In this document: piece by piece, positions 34,679 to 42,187 of the stretch
How the letters are laid out: every line of letters begins with the position of its first letter
Position numbering within the stretch: position 1 is the first letter of the stretch
Assembly: GCF_006265115.1 (NCBI RefSeq)
Contig: NZ_SMDR01000005.1
Span: 62,001 to 126,000, forward strand
Reading direction: 5' to 3'
DNA: 64,000 nt
Origin: Arenimonas terrae
Lineage (GTDB): Bacteria > Pseudomonadota > Gammaproteobacteria > Xanthomonadales > Xanthomonadaceae
Translations under genes and position numbers: made by a program
The notes under the pieces: model-generated
What the model was told of the DNA's origin: nothing
The model's database searches: none
Seen by the model: the letters and a program-made list of their open reading frames with translations, nothing else

Positions 34679-35443
34679 ATGACCCACGCCGATCACGCCG
34701 CCACCTTCCGCCGCCTGCATGTGCCGGGCCAGCCGCTGGTGCTGTTCAACGCCTGGGACGCCGGCACGGCGCGCGCGATCGCCAAGGCCGGCGCGGCGGC
34801 GATCGCCACCGGCAGCTGGTCGGTGGCCGCGGCCAATGGCTTTCCCGACGGCGAGAAGGTGCCGCTGGAGCTGGCCTTGGCCAATCTCGCGCGCATCGTC
34901 GGCGCGACCGCCCTGCCGGTGAGCGTCGATCTGGAAAGCGGCTACGGCGCGGACGCCGAGGCCGTCGGCCGCACGGTCGCGCTGGCCATCGCCGCCGGTG
35001 CGATCGGCGCGAACATCGAGGACAGTTTCCCGGCCGACGGCAAGCTGCGCCCGGTCGCCGAACAGGCCGCACGCCTGGCCGCCGCCCGCCGCGCCGCCGA
35101 AGCCGGCGGCCACGACTTCTTCCTCAACGCCCGCACCGACGTGTTCTTCCAGAAGCCGGCGGATGCGCACGACGAAGCGATGGTGGCGCAGGCGATCGAA
35201 CGCGCGCAGGCCTATGCCGCCGCCGGCGCCGACGGCCTGTTCGTGCCGGGCCTGGTGGACGAAGCGCTGATCGCCAGCGTGGTGCGCCAGAGCCCGCTGC
35301 CGGTGAACGTGATGGTCGGCGGCGGCACGCCCTCGAACGCGCGCCTGGCCGCCATCGGCGTCGCACGCATCAGCCACGGGCCGGGGCCGTACCTGGCGAT
35401 GATGGCGCAGCTCCAGGCGGCGGCCGAGGCGGCATTGCGTTAG
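34679..35443 (+). CDS. Isocitrate lyase/PEP-mutase superfamily enzyme
   Basis: 254 residues, TIM-barrel. LVLFNAWDAGTARAIAKAGAAAIATGSWSVAA is the standard N-terminal strand-loop; SVDLESGYG (about 81-89) carries the metal Asp, ANIEDSF the following acidic site, and FLNARTDVFF the conserved Arg-Thr-Asp. The small members of this family (about 250-290) include oxaloacetate decarboxylases, 2-methylisocitrate lyases and phosphonopyruvate hydrolases. The canonical lyase KKCGH motif is absent (the segment after ESGYG is short), so C-C lyase activity of the isocitrate type is less likely. No partner gene lies adjacent. Confidence 0.85.
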   Translation: MTHADHAATFRRLHVPGQPLVLFNAWDAGTARAIAKAGAAAIATGSWSVAAANGFPDGEKVPLELALANLARIVGATALPVSVDLESGYGADAEAVGRTVALAIAAGAIGANIEDSFPADGKLRPVAEQAARLAAARRAAEAGGHDFFLNARTDVFFQKPADAHDEAMVAQAIERAQAYAAAGADGLFVPGLVDEALIASVVRQSPLPVNVMVGGGTPSNARLAAIGVARISHGPGPYLAMMAQLQAAAEAALR

Positions 35444-35499
35444 ATTGCGTCCGAGCGCACTGAAGCTGACCCTCGGAACGGGTCCGCGGGAGCTAACGC

Positions 35500-35928
35500 A
35501 TGAGCGGTGGGTGGGACATGGCCGGTGTCCTGGTTCTTCTGGTGGCCGCGATGGGCGGCCCGGGCGTCGCGAACGGCGAGGCGGTGCAATCCGACGTGAC
35601 CGTGTCGAAGGGGCCAGCCGGCGATCCGGCAGGGCAAACCGTTCCCACGTATCCCGTTGGCCGCGAGCAAATGTTTGAGTTTCTTTCAGGGCGCATCCAG
35701 ATGTCGTGCAAACTGCCGGAGCTGCAGGCCGCGGCCCGGCTCTCGGAAAGGAAATGCGTGGAACGGGTCCGGGCGGCAGAAGCGCGCTGCAAGGCGGATG
35801 CCCGTGTCTTGATTCCGGAAAGCGAGATCGCGGCAAAAGAGCAATACGAGAAAGAGTTCAAGCGTTACCTTGACTGCCTGATTCCGCCGACGGATCGGGC
35901 GCGGCCTGGAGCGCAGGAAATTGCCTGA
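35500..35928 (+). CDS. Orphan exported protein with four cysteines
   Basis: 142 residues, no family recognised. The N-terminus (about 1-26) is hydrophobic and ends GVANG, consistent with a signal peptide. The mature part is helical and charged, with four Cys (SCKLPEL, RKCVERV, RCKADA, DCLIPP) that could form two disulfides. GGGAG lies seven bases before ATG 35500, and TAGATT about 50 bp upstream is a possible -10. Base composition is visibly less GC-rich than the flanking genes, as it is for the next gene, so a transferred pair is possible. Confidence 0.6.
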   Translation: MSGGWDMAGVLVLLVAAMGGPGVANGEAVQSDVTVSKGPAGDPAGQTVPTYPVGREQMFEFLSGRIQMSCKLPELQAAARLSERKCVERVRAAEARCKADARVLIPESEIAAKEQYEKEFKRYLDCLIPPTDRARPGAQEIA

Positions 35929-35930
35929 GG

Positions 35931-35952
35931 CGGCCGTCCGGAGGGCCGTTTT
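35931..35952 (+). terminator. Weak terminator-like hairpin between the two orphan genes
   Basis: CGGCC pairs with GGCCG around an eight-base loop, followed by four T. The stem is short, so read-through into the next gene is likely. Confidence 0.4.
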
Positions 35953-35976
35953 CGCCTCGTTGTCCAGGAGTCCCGA

Positions 35977-36387
35977 ATGAAGTCGATCCCCGCGGGAATT
36001 ATGGTCCTGCTCTTGGCCGCTTGCCACGCGAGCTCAGCCCGGAAAGCAGCCAATGAGATGACGATCTGCCAGATCAATGCCGCGGGAGACGCCGTGGTCG
36101 GTGCCCTAGTGCGGTCCTCGGGAATCTACAAGACGGACGGCGCCAACTTGTCGTTCTTCGTCGATGAGGCCTGCGGGGCTGAGGCGAACGGGATTGATCT
36201 TGGGCGTGCCTGGGGTGTTCCAAGCTATGACGCTCTTCGCGAGAAATGGACGCGTGACTGCGAGGCGGCAGGCAGAAGGATCGTCTGCGTGGTGGAGAGG
36301 AAAGTCTTCTTCACCGGGCGCGTCAGGAGATCGGAAGACGGCGGCCATCCGGTCATCGATCTCAAGAGCATCCACGAAAGCCGCTGA
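35977..36387 (+). CDS. Orphan lipoprotein
   Basis: 136 residues, no family recognised. A lipoprotein signal (MKSIPAGIMVLLLAAC, lipid Cys at 16) is followed by a compact beta-rich domain with strands GALVRSSGIYK, LSFFVDEACG and KVFFTGRVRR, and a C-terminal strand HPVIDLKSIHES. Four mature Cys (TICQI, EACGA, RDCEA, IVCVV) may form two disulfides. The pattern (short strands around a central Gly-rich turn) resembles OB-fold periplasmic proteins, but this is a shape impression only. It lies 48 bp after the preceding orphan gene on the same strand, with AGGAG upstream. Lower GC than its neighbours. Confidence 0.6.
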   Translation: MKSIPAGIMVLLLAACHASSARKAANEMTICQINAAGDAVVGALVRSSGIYKTDGANLSFFVDEACGAEANGIDLGRAWGVPSYDALREKWTRDCEAAGRRIVCVVERKVFFTGRVRRSEDGGHPVIDLKSIHESR

Positions 36388-36406
36388 GGCCAACGCTCTA
36401 TCCCGT

Positions 36407-39400
36407 CTACCGCTCCCGCCGCCAGTTCAACGACGCCGCGCTCTCGTTGCCCTGCTCGATGCTGATGTCGAAGCCGCGCGTCAGCAGGTACTTCAGCGTC
36501 ACCACCTGGCCGCTGCCGATCAGGGAGACGCCGTAGCTCAGGAACAGGCGCGGCGACACGTATTTGCCGATGGTGAAGGTGGCGCCGCCGAGGTTGCGCG
36601 AATCGGTGACGCCGGCTTCGTCCAGGCCCAGCTGGGCGCCGAGCTGCTGCGCGACCAGGTTGCCGCCGGCGCCCAGGGCCAGGGCGGTGGCGCTGAGCTG
36701 TTCGCTTTCGTTGCTGGTGGTGGTGCTGAGCGGACGGCCGAACACCAGCCAGGACAGCGCCTCGCTGGTTTCCATCGCCGGCGACGACACCACGGTGGTT
36801 TCCGGGCGGCGCGCGGTGCCGCGCACCTGCACGCCGACGGTGACCTCGTCGAACTCGCGTTCGGCGCGGATGTCGAGCGTGGGATTGTCGTAGGGCGAGT
36901 CGGCGAAGCCCAGGCGCGCGCGCTCGATGGTCAGCGCCTGGCCGTAGGCGCGGTACTTGCCGGTGACCTGCAGCGTGCCCGTGGCGACGGCGCGGCGGCC
37001 CGGCGCTTCGCGCAGGGCCAGGCGGCCGGTCATCGCGCCGTCCAGGCCGAAGCCCTTCAGCTTCACGTTCTCGCCCAGGGTCACCGCGAAGTCGAGGTCG
37101 AGCGGCGTCGCGCGTTCGCGCGGGCCGTCGAGGGGATCGACCACCACCACGTCGGGCGAAATCGTGACGTCGGAGTCCAGCGCCTCCAGGTCCACGCGCG
37201 CCTCGGGCACGTCGAGCGTGCCGCGCACTTCCAGGCCGCCGCCGAGCCAGCGCAGCGTCAGGTCGGGGTTGGCGATGACGTAGAGCTCGGGCGTGCTGGC
37301 CAGCGTCACCTTCTCGCCCACCAGCACCAGCTGCAGCGGCGCGGTGTCGTCGCGGAAGTTCAGGCTGCCGTCCAGGCGCAGCACGCCGTCGCCGGACGCG
37401 ACGCGTCCGTCCACGCGCACGGCGCCGTCGGCGGTGCCGGCGAGGTCGGCCTCGCCCTCGCGCAGCTTCAGGCCCAGCGCGGGCAGTTCGGCGGCGAACT
37501 GCTGCAGCCGCGCCTGGCCCGAAAACGCCGGTTCGGCGCGCGTGCCGGCGATCAGCAGCCGGCCCTGCAGGCGGCCGGTCGGGCCGGCGAGATCTTCAGA
37601 GAACAGCTCCAGCCAGGTCAGGTCGCGCACGTCGAGCTGCAGTTCGCCGTCCATCGTGGCGGTGTCGGCCAGGCCGGTGCGCAGGCGGGCGCGGACTGAA
37701 CCGTTGTCGGCGAGCGCGGCGCTGAGTTCGCCGTCCACCGCGTCGCCGTCCAGCTGCAGCTGCACGACCAGGTTCGTATACCCGAACACGTCGCGTTCGA
37801 GGTCTTCGTCCAGGCGCAGCGCACCTTCGGCGGACGTGAGCTGGCCCTCGCCGCGCCAGGCGCCGTCGCGGCCGCGGCGCAGGTCGGCGCGCAGGTCGAG
37901 CGTGCCGTCGACCTGCAGCACGAGGTCCTGGTCCGGCGTCAGCCAGGGCTGGGCGAGCGCCAGCGGCACGGATTCGCCTTCGATCGTCGCGCTGTCGCCC
38001 TGCGCGGCCAGACAGAGCCGGCCGCTCATCGCTTCGGCGACCAGGCAGCTGCGGTCGAGCTGCAGCACGTTGGGGCCGTAGCGGAAGCCGGCGCCGTTCT
38101 CCAGCGTCAGCACCGGCGCCTGCTTGGCGGCCAGGCGCAGCTGCTCGATCCGGCCGCGCCATTCGGCGCCGCTGCGCGCGACATTGCCGGCCAGCGACAG
38201 CTCGCCCAGCTCACCGGACGCCGCGCCCTGCAGCTGCATCGCCGCCAGGCTGCCGGTGCCGCGCGCGTCAAGGCGATCGAGCGCGAGGCCGGCGAGCTGC
38301 AGGCCTTCGCCCGATACTTCGAACGCGCCCGAGTCGCCGCGCGCGGGCAGGGTGCCCGACAGGCGCAGGCGATCAGCGCGCTGGCCGTTCCAGACCAGAC
38401 CGGCGCCCTGCAGTTCGGCGGCATAGTCGAGCGCGTCCGCGGGGCCGCGCAGCTGCAGGTTGCCGTCGAGCAGGCCGCTGGCGCCGGCGACCAGGTCGGA
38501 CAGGTCCAGCGGCGCGAACTGCGCCTGCAGGTCGTACACCGCGCCGAAGCCGCCGCGAACGCCGAGCACGCTGCCGCCGATGCGCAGGTCGGCTTCGCCG
38601 CTGCCGCGGTCGCCGTTCCAGTCGGCGAGCAGACGGCCGGACACCGCGCGGTCGCGCAGTTCGCCGGACAGATTCTCGACGCGCGCTTTGCCCGTCCACT
38701 GGCCGTCGTCGCGCTGCGTCGCGTCGGCGACCAGGTCGCCGCTGAGCGCGCCGGGATAGTCGGGCAGGAAATAGCCCGGGTCGAAGCCGGCGAGCGCGGC
38801 CTCGAGTTCGAAGGCCAGCGCCGGCGCCCAGCGCACGGTGCCGCGGCCGTCGAGCGAACCGGTGGGCGTGTCGGCGCGCAGCGTGCGCAGCGCCAGCTGC
38901 TCGCCGTCGCCGATGCCTTCGAGTTGCACCTGCGCTTCTTCGCCGGCGCGCGCGAGCGTGGCGTCGCCGGCCAGCGACCAGTGGTCGAAGGTGCCGGCCG
39001 CATGCAGTTCGCCGCGGGCCGTCACCGCGCTCGCGCCGGGCTCGGTGGTCGCCGGCTCCAGGCGCAGGCCCGGGCTGCGCAGCACGGTGTCGAAGGCGGC
39101 GTGGTCGCCGTCCACCAGCAGCTTGCCCTCGAGCTGCAGAGGCCCCTGGGGCAGCACAAGTTTCAGCGGCTCGGCGCGCAGCATCTGCGAGGCCAGCACC
39201 AGCCGGGAAGATTCGATGCCGATGCGCCAGTCGCCGCGGATGACTTCGCCCTGCAGCTGCGCTTCGCCGCCGCGGCCGTTCGCGTCGAGCTGCCAGGCCA
39301 GGATTTCGCCGGGCGCGGCGCCGAACAGCGCGGGGTCGAAACCTTCCGAGTGCGAGGCGAACGTCCACACCGGCACGGCTGCCGATTCGCGCAGGTCGAG

Positions 39401-40171
39401 GCTGAGCGAAAGCGGCTGCGGGGCGCGGCCGGCGAGGTCGAGTCTCATCTCGTCCAGGTCGCCCTTCGCGCTCAGCTGCAGGTTCGCGGCCGGTGCGGTA
39501 TCGGTGGCGGCGACCGCCCAGGTCGCGGCGAGGTCGGTGCGGAAGTTGCGGTCCGGGCGGTACTCGCCCTTGAGCGTGAGCCGGCCGCGGTTGCTGTCGA
39601 GCGCCAGCGCATCGGCCTCGAAACCATCGCCGACCAGGCGCAGGGCGCTGGCCTCGATCGTCGCGATGTCGATCAGCGTCGTGTCGTCGCGTTCGATGCG
39701 CAGACCGTCCACGTCCAGGCGTTCGCTGCGGATGCGCAGCGGCATCGGCAGGCGCGGCAGCACCTCGGGCCAGGTCGGCAGGGCGAAGGGCTCATCCACG
39801 CTCGGCGGCAGCACCAGCACGGCGCCGTCCACTTCCAGGCGGTCGAGCTGCAGGCGGCGGCCGAGCACCGGCAGCACGTCGGGATCGAGCAGCACGCGTT
39901 CGGCGGTGAAGGTGACGCCGTCGTGCGAATAGCGCACGCCGAACAGTTCCAGCGGCCCGCTGACCGTGCCTTCGGCGCGCTGCCAGCTCAGCGAATCCGG
40001 CGGCAGCAGGCCGAGCACGCGGCCGAGCAGGGTGTCGCGGCCGGCCGTGGTCTGCAGCAGCCAGAGCAGCAGGGCCAGCGTCGCCAGCGCCAGCAGGCCC
40101 GAGCCCAGGCCGAGGCGCCGCGACCAGCGGCGGGCGAAGCTGCGCGGCGGTTTCGCGGCGGGCGCGCTCAC
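36407..40171 (-). CDS. tamB: Translocation and assembly module subunit TamB
   Basis: 1254 residues. An inner-membrane-anchored protein whose long beta-rich hydrophobic groove spans the periplasm and works with TamA in outer-membrane protein assembly and phospholipid movement. A basic N-terminus and one membrane helix (about 22-41: LGSGLLALATLALLLWLL) are followed by repetitive AsmA/TamB strands and the conserved C-terminal DUF490/TamB domain (about 900-1254; WLVFGRPLSTTTSNES, LGLDEAGVTDS, GKYVSPRLFLSYGVSL). The start is GTG, overlapping the tamA stop by four bases (GTGA), which marks coupled translation. The length fits the family (about 1250). Confidence 0.95.
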   Translation of the reverse strand: MSAPAAKPPRSFARRWSRRLGLGSGLLALATLALLLWLLQTTAGRDTLLGRVLGLLPPDSLSWQRAEGTVSGPLELFGVRYSHDGVTFTAERVLLDPDVLPVLGRRLQLDRLEVDGAVLVLPPSVDEPFALPTWPEVLPRLPMPLRIRSERLDVDGLRIERDDTTLIDIATIEASALRLVGDGFEADALALDSNRGRLTLKGEYRPDRNFRTDLAATWAVAATDTAPAANLQLSAKGDLDEMRLDLAGRAPQPLSLSLDLRESAAVPVWTFASHSEGFDPALFGAAPGEILAWQLDANGRGGEAQLQGEVIRGDWRIGIESSRLVLASQMLRAEPLKLVLPQGPLQLEGKLLVDGDHAAFDTVLRSPGLRLEPATTEPGASAVTARGELHAAGTFDHWSLAGDATLARAGEEAQVQLEGIGDGEQLALRTLRADTPTGSLDGRGTVRWAPALAFELEAALAGFDPGYFLPDYPGALSGDLVADATQRDDGQWTGKARVENLSGELRDRAVSGRLLADWNGDRGSGEADLRIGGSVLGVRGGFGAVYDLQAQFAPLDLSDLVAGASGLLDGNLQLRGPADALDYAAELQGAGLVWNGQRADRLRLSGTLPARGDSGAFEVSGEGLQLAGLALDRLDARGTGSLAAMQLQGAASGELGELSLAGNVARSGAEWRGRIEQLRLAAKQAPVLTLENGAGFRYGPNVLQLDRSCLVAEAMSGRLCLAAQGDSATIEGESVPLALAQPWLTPDQDLVLQVDGTLDLRADLRRGRDGAWRGEGQLTSAEGALRLDEDLERDVFGYTNLVVQLQLDGDAVDGELSAALADNGSVRARLRTGLADTATMDGELQLDVRDLTWLELFSEDLAGPTGRLQGRLLIAGTRAEPAFSGQARLQQFAAELPALGLKLREGEADLAGTADGAVRVDGRVASGDGVLRLDGSLNFRDDTAPLQLVLVGEKVTLASTPELYVIANPDLTLRWLGGGLEVRGTLDVPEARVDLEALDSDVTISPDVVVVDPLDGPRERATPLDLDFAVTLGENVKLKGFGLDGAMTGRLALREAPGRRAVATGTLQVTGKYRAYGQALTIERARLGFADSPYDNPTLDIRAEREFDEVTVGVQVRGTARRPETTVVSSPAMETSEALSWLVFGRPLSTTTSNESEQLSATALALGAGGNLVAQQLGAQLGLDEAGVTDSRNLGGATFTIGKYVSPRLFLSYGVSLIGSGQVVTLKYLLTRGFDISIEQGNESAASLNWRRER

Positions 40172-41943
40172 AGGTCCGGCCCGATGTTGAGGTGCAGGCG
40201 CACGCTCTGCTGCGCCGCGTCGCCGAAGCCGTGCGCCACGTCCAGCCGCACCGGCCCCACCGGCGAACGCCAGCGCAGGCCGACGCCGACGCCGACTTCG
40301 GCCTCGAAGGTCTCGTCGAAGGCGTCACCCGCGTCCACGAACACGGCGCCGCCCCATTCGCGGGTGAACATGCGCTCGAACTCGGCGCTGAACACCGCCA
40401 GGTGCTTGCCGCCGAACACGTAGCGGCGGCCGGTCGGGTCTTCGATGTACTGGCCGATCTCCTTGTAGCCATAGCCGCGCACGCTGCGGTCGCCGCCGGC
40501 GTAGAAGCGCAGCGAGGGCGGGAAGTCGGGGAATTCGCCGCTGATCGTGGTGCCGGCCTCGGCGCGCAGCAGCAGCCGGTTGCGGCGGCCGAAGCCGCGG
40601 ATCCAGCGGCCTTCGGCGCGCATCTGCAGGAAGTCGATGTCCGAGCCCAGGGCGGTGTTGCCGCCGCGCAGCTCCAGCGTCAGCCCCAGCGCGCGGCGCG
40701 GGTAGAGCAGGTCGTCGGCCTCGCTCCACTGCGCCCACAGCGAGGGATAGACCAGCGTGCTGTAGGCGTAGTCGAAGCCGGTCTCGGCGTCCTCGAAGCG
40801 CTCGCGGCGGAAGTTCATCGCCGCGGTCAGGTTCCACTTGCCCAGGCGGCCGCTGCGGCTGCCCACGAGTTCGAACAGCTGGTTGTTGATGCCGTCGATC
40901 TCTTCCTCGCGCGCGCTGGCCGAAGCGGTGTACCAGCCGTCGAGCCAGGCGAAGGCCGGGATGCGGTACTGCACGGTGACGTCGCTGCGGCGCTGCGCCA
41001 GGCTGGCCAGGCTGCGCAGTTTGTGGCCGCGGTTGTTCACCCAGCGCCGCTCGAGGCCGAAGGTCAGGCCCAGGCCGGTGTCGGTGCCGTAGCGCACGCC
41101 GGCGGAGTAGATGCTGCGCTTGCCCGGGGCCAGCGCCACCTTCACTGGCATGCGGCGCTCGGCGTCGGCGGCCTTGGGGTCGGCGGTGATGTCGATGGCG
41201 CTGAAGTAGTCGAGCTCGGACAGCGACTTCTGCAGGGCCAGCAGTTCCTTCTGGTCGTAGGCCTGGCCGGGCGTCCAGGGCACCAGCTTCTCGAGCAGGC
41301 CGGGGCGGAACTGGTGGCCTTTGAAGCTCGCGTTGCCCAGGCGGTAGCGTTCGCCGCTGGTCCAGGCCAGTTCGATGTCGGCGGCGCGTTCGGCGCGGCT
41401 GACGGTGACGCGGTGCACGGCCTGCTCCGCGTCGAAGTAACCGCGCTCGGCCAGGGCGCGGTCCATCGCCGCCTTGCTGTCTTCGTAGGTGCCGTGGTGG
41501 AAGGGCTGCTCGGCGCGCGGACGGAAGCGCTCGAGCCGGCGCATCAGGGCGCTGTCGGCCTCGGCCGGGCCGGTGAGGCTGAGGTCGCGGCGGCGAACGC
41601 GCACCGGCTCGCCGGGCGCGATGGTCACCTGCACGGTGACCTGTTCGCCCTCGCGCTGCACCTCGGTGCGGATCTCCGGATCGTAATACCCGAACGGCTC
41701 CAACGCGGCGCGGGCCTCGCGCGGGGCGCGGCGCAGCAGGTAGGACAGGCGGCTTTCGCTCAGCGACTTGCGCCGGTTGGGATTGAGGCGCTGCAGCGAC
41801 AGCGCGTCGGAGACGTTGTCGCGCATCTCCTCGTCGTCCAGGCCGCGGATCTCCACCGCCTGCAGCTCCAGCGCCCAGGCCGCGGGTGCGGACAGCAGCA
41901 GGGCGGCGACGAGCAGCAGGCGGGCGGGGGGCGATATCGGCAT
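40168..41943 (-). CDS. tamA: Translocation and assembly module subunit TamA
   Basis: 591 residues, Omp85-family outer-membrane protein. A signal peptide (MPISPPARLLLVAALLLSAPAAWA) is followed by three POTRA domains (about 25-265; the first begins LQAVEIRGLDDEEMRDNV). A 16-stranded barrel from about 290 carries the family motifs FYAGGDRSVRGYGYKEIG (about 497-514, the VRGY loop) and RLDVAHGFGD. The end, HLNIGPDL, is not aromatic, which is tolerated in TamA. ATG 41943 was chosen over an in-frame TTG three codons earlier. It is first in a two-gene unit with tamB and divergent from the iron operon. Confidence 0.95.
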   Translation of the reverse strand: MPISPPARLLLVAALLLSAPAAWALELQAVEIRGLDDEEMRDNVSDALSLQRLNPNRRKSLSESRLSYLLRRAPREARAALEPFGYYDPEIRTEVQREGEQVTVQVTIAPGEPVRVRRRDLSLTGPAEADSALMRRLERFRPRAEQPFHHGTYEDSKAAMDRALAERGYFDAEQAVHRVTVSRAERAADIELAWTSGERYRLGNASFKGHQFRPGLLEKLVPWTPGQAYDQKELLALQKSLSELDYFSAIDITADPKAADAERRMPVKVALAPGKRSIYSAGVRYGTDTGLGLTFGLERRWVNNRGHKLRSLASLAQRRSDVTVQYRIPAFAWLDGWYTASASAREEEIDGINNQLFELVGSRSGRLGKWNLTAAMNFRRERFEDAETGFDYAYSTLVYPSLWAQWSEADDLLYPRRALGLTLELRGGNTALGSDIDFLQMRAEGRWIRGFGRRNRLLLRAEAGTTISGEFPDFPPSLRFYAGGDRSVRGYGYKEIGQYIEDPTGRRYVFGGKHLAVFSAEFERMFTREWGGAVFVDAGDAFDETFEAEVGVGVGLRWRSPVGPVRLDVAHGFGDAAQQSVRLHLNIGPDL

Positions 41944-42121
41944 GCGCGGCAAGGATAACCGCTGCGGATGTTCGGGCTTCGCGACGATGGTGTTGCCGAT
42001 CAGGCCGGCAGGCCGGCCCGGCCCGGCGTTGACCGCGGGCCGCGCCCCGGCGTGCGGGTGCGCCGACGCTCGACCCCAGGCCCGGGAATCCCGCCCCCTC
42101 TTGCGCCCGGAGGCTTGTGCA

Positions 42122-42140
42122 AATAAGATTGATTCGCATT
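42122..42140 (+). promoter_or_regulatory. Fur box before the iron-siderophore operon
   Basis: AATAAGATTGATTCGCATT matches 15 of 18 fixed positions of the 9-1-9 Fur site AATGAGAATNATTCTCATT. It is 47 bp before the receptor start. Iron-dependent repression by Fur is inferred and fits the gene content. Confidence 0.8.
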
Positions 42141-42187
42141 AGCTAGCCGGATCGGCCAAGCTACCGACCCTCAGGGAAGAACTCCGC

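Noticed and set aside
41944-42121. Extra small gene in the tamA-receptor gap
   Set aside because: Open frames exist on both strands but have no ribosome site or plausible product; the gap is best read as two divergent promoters.
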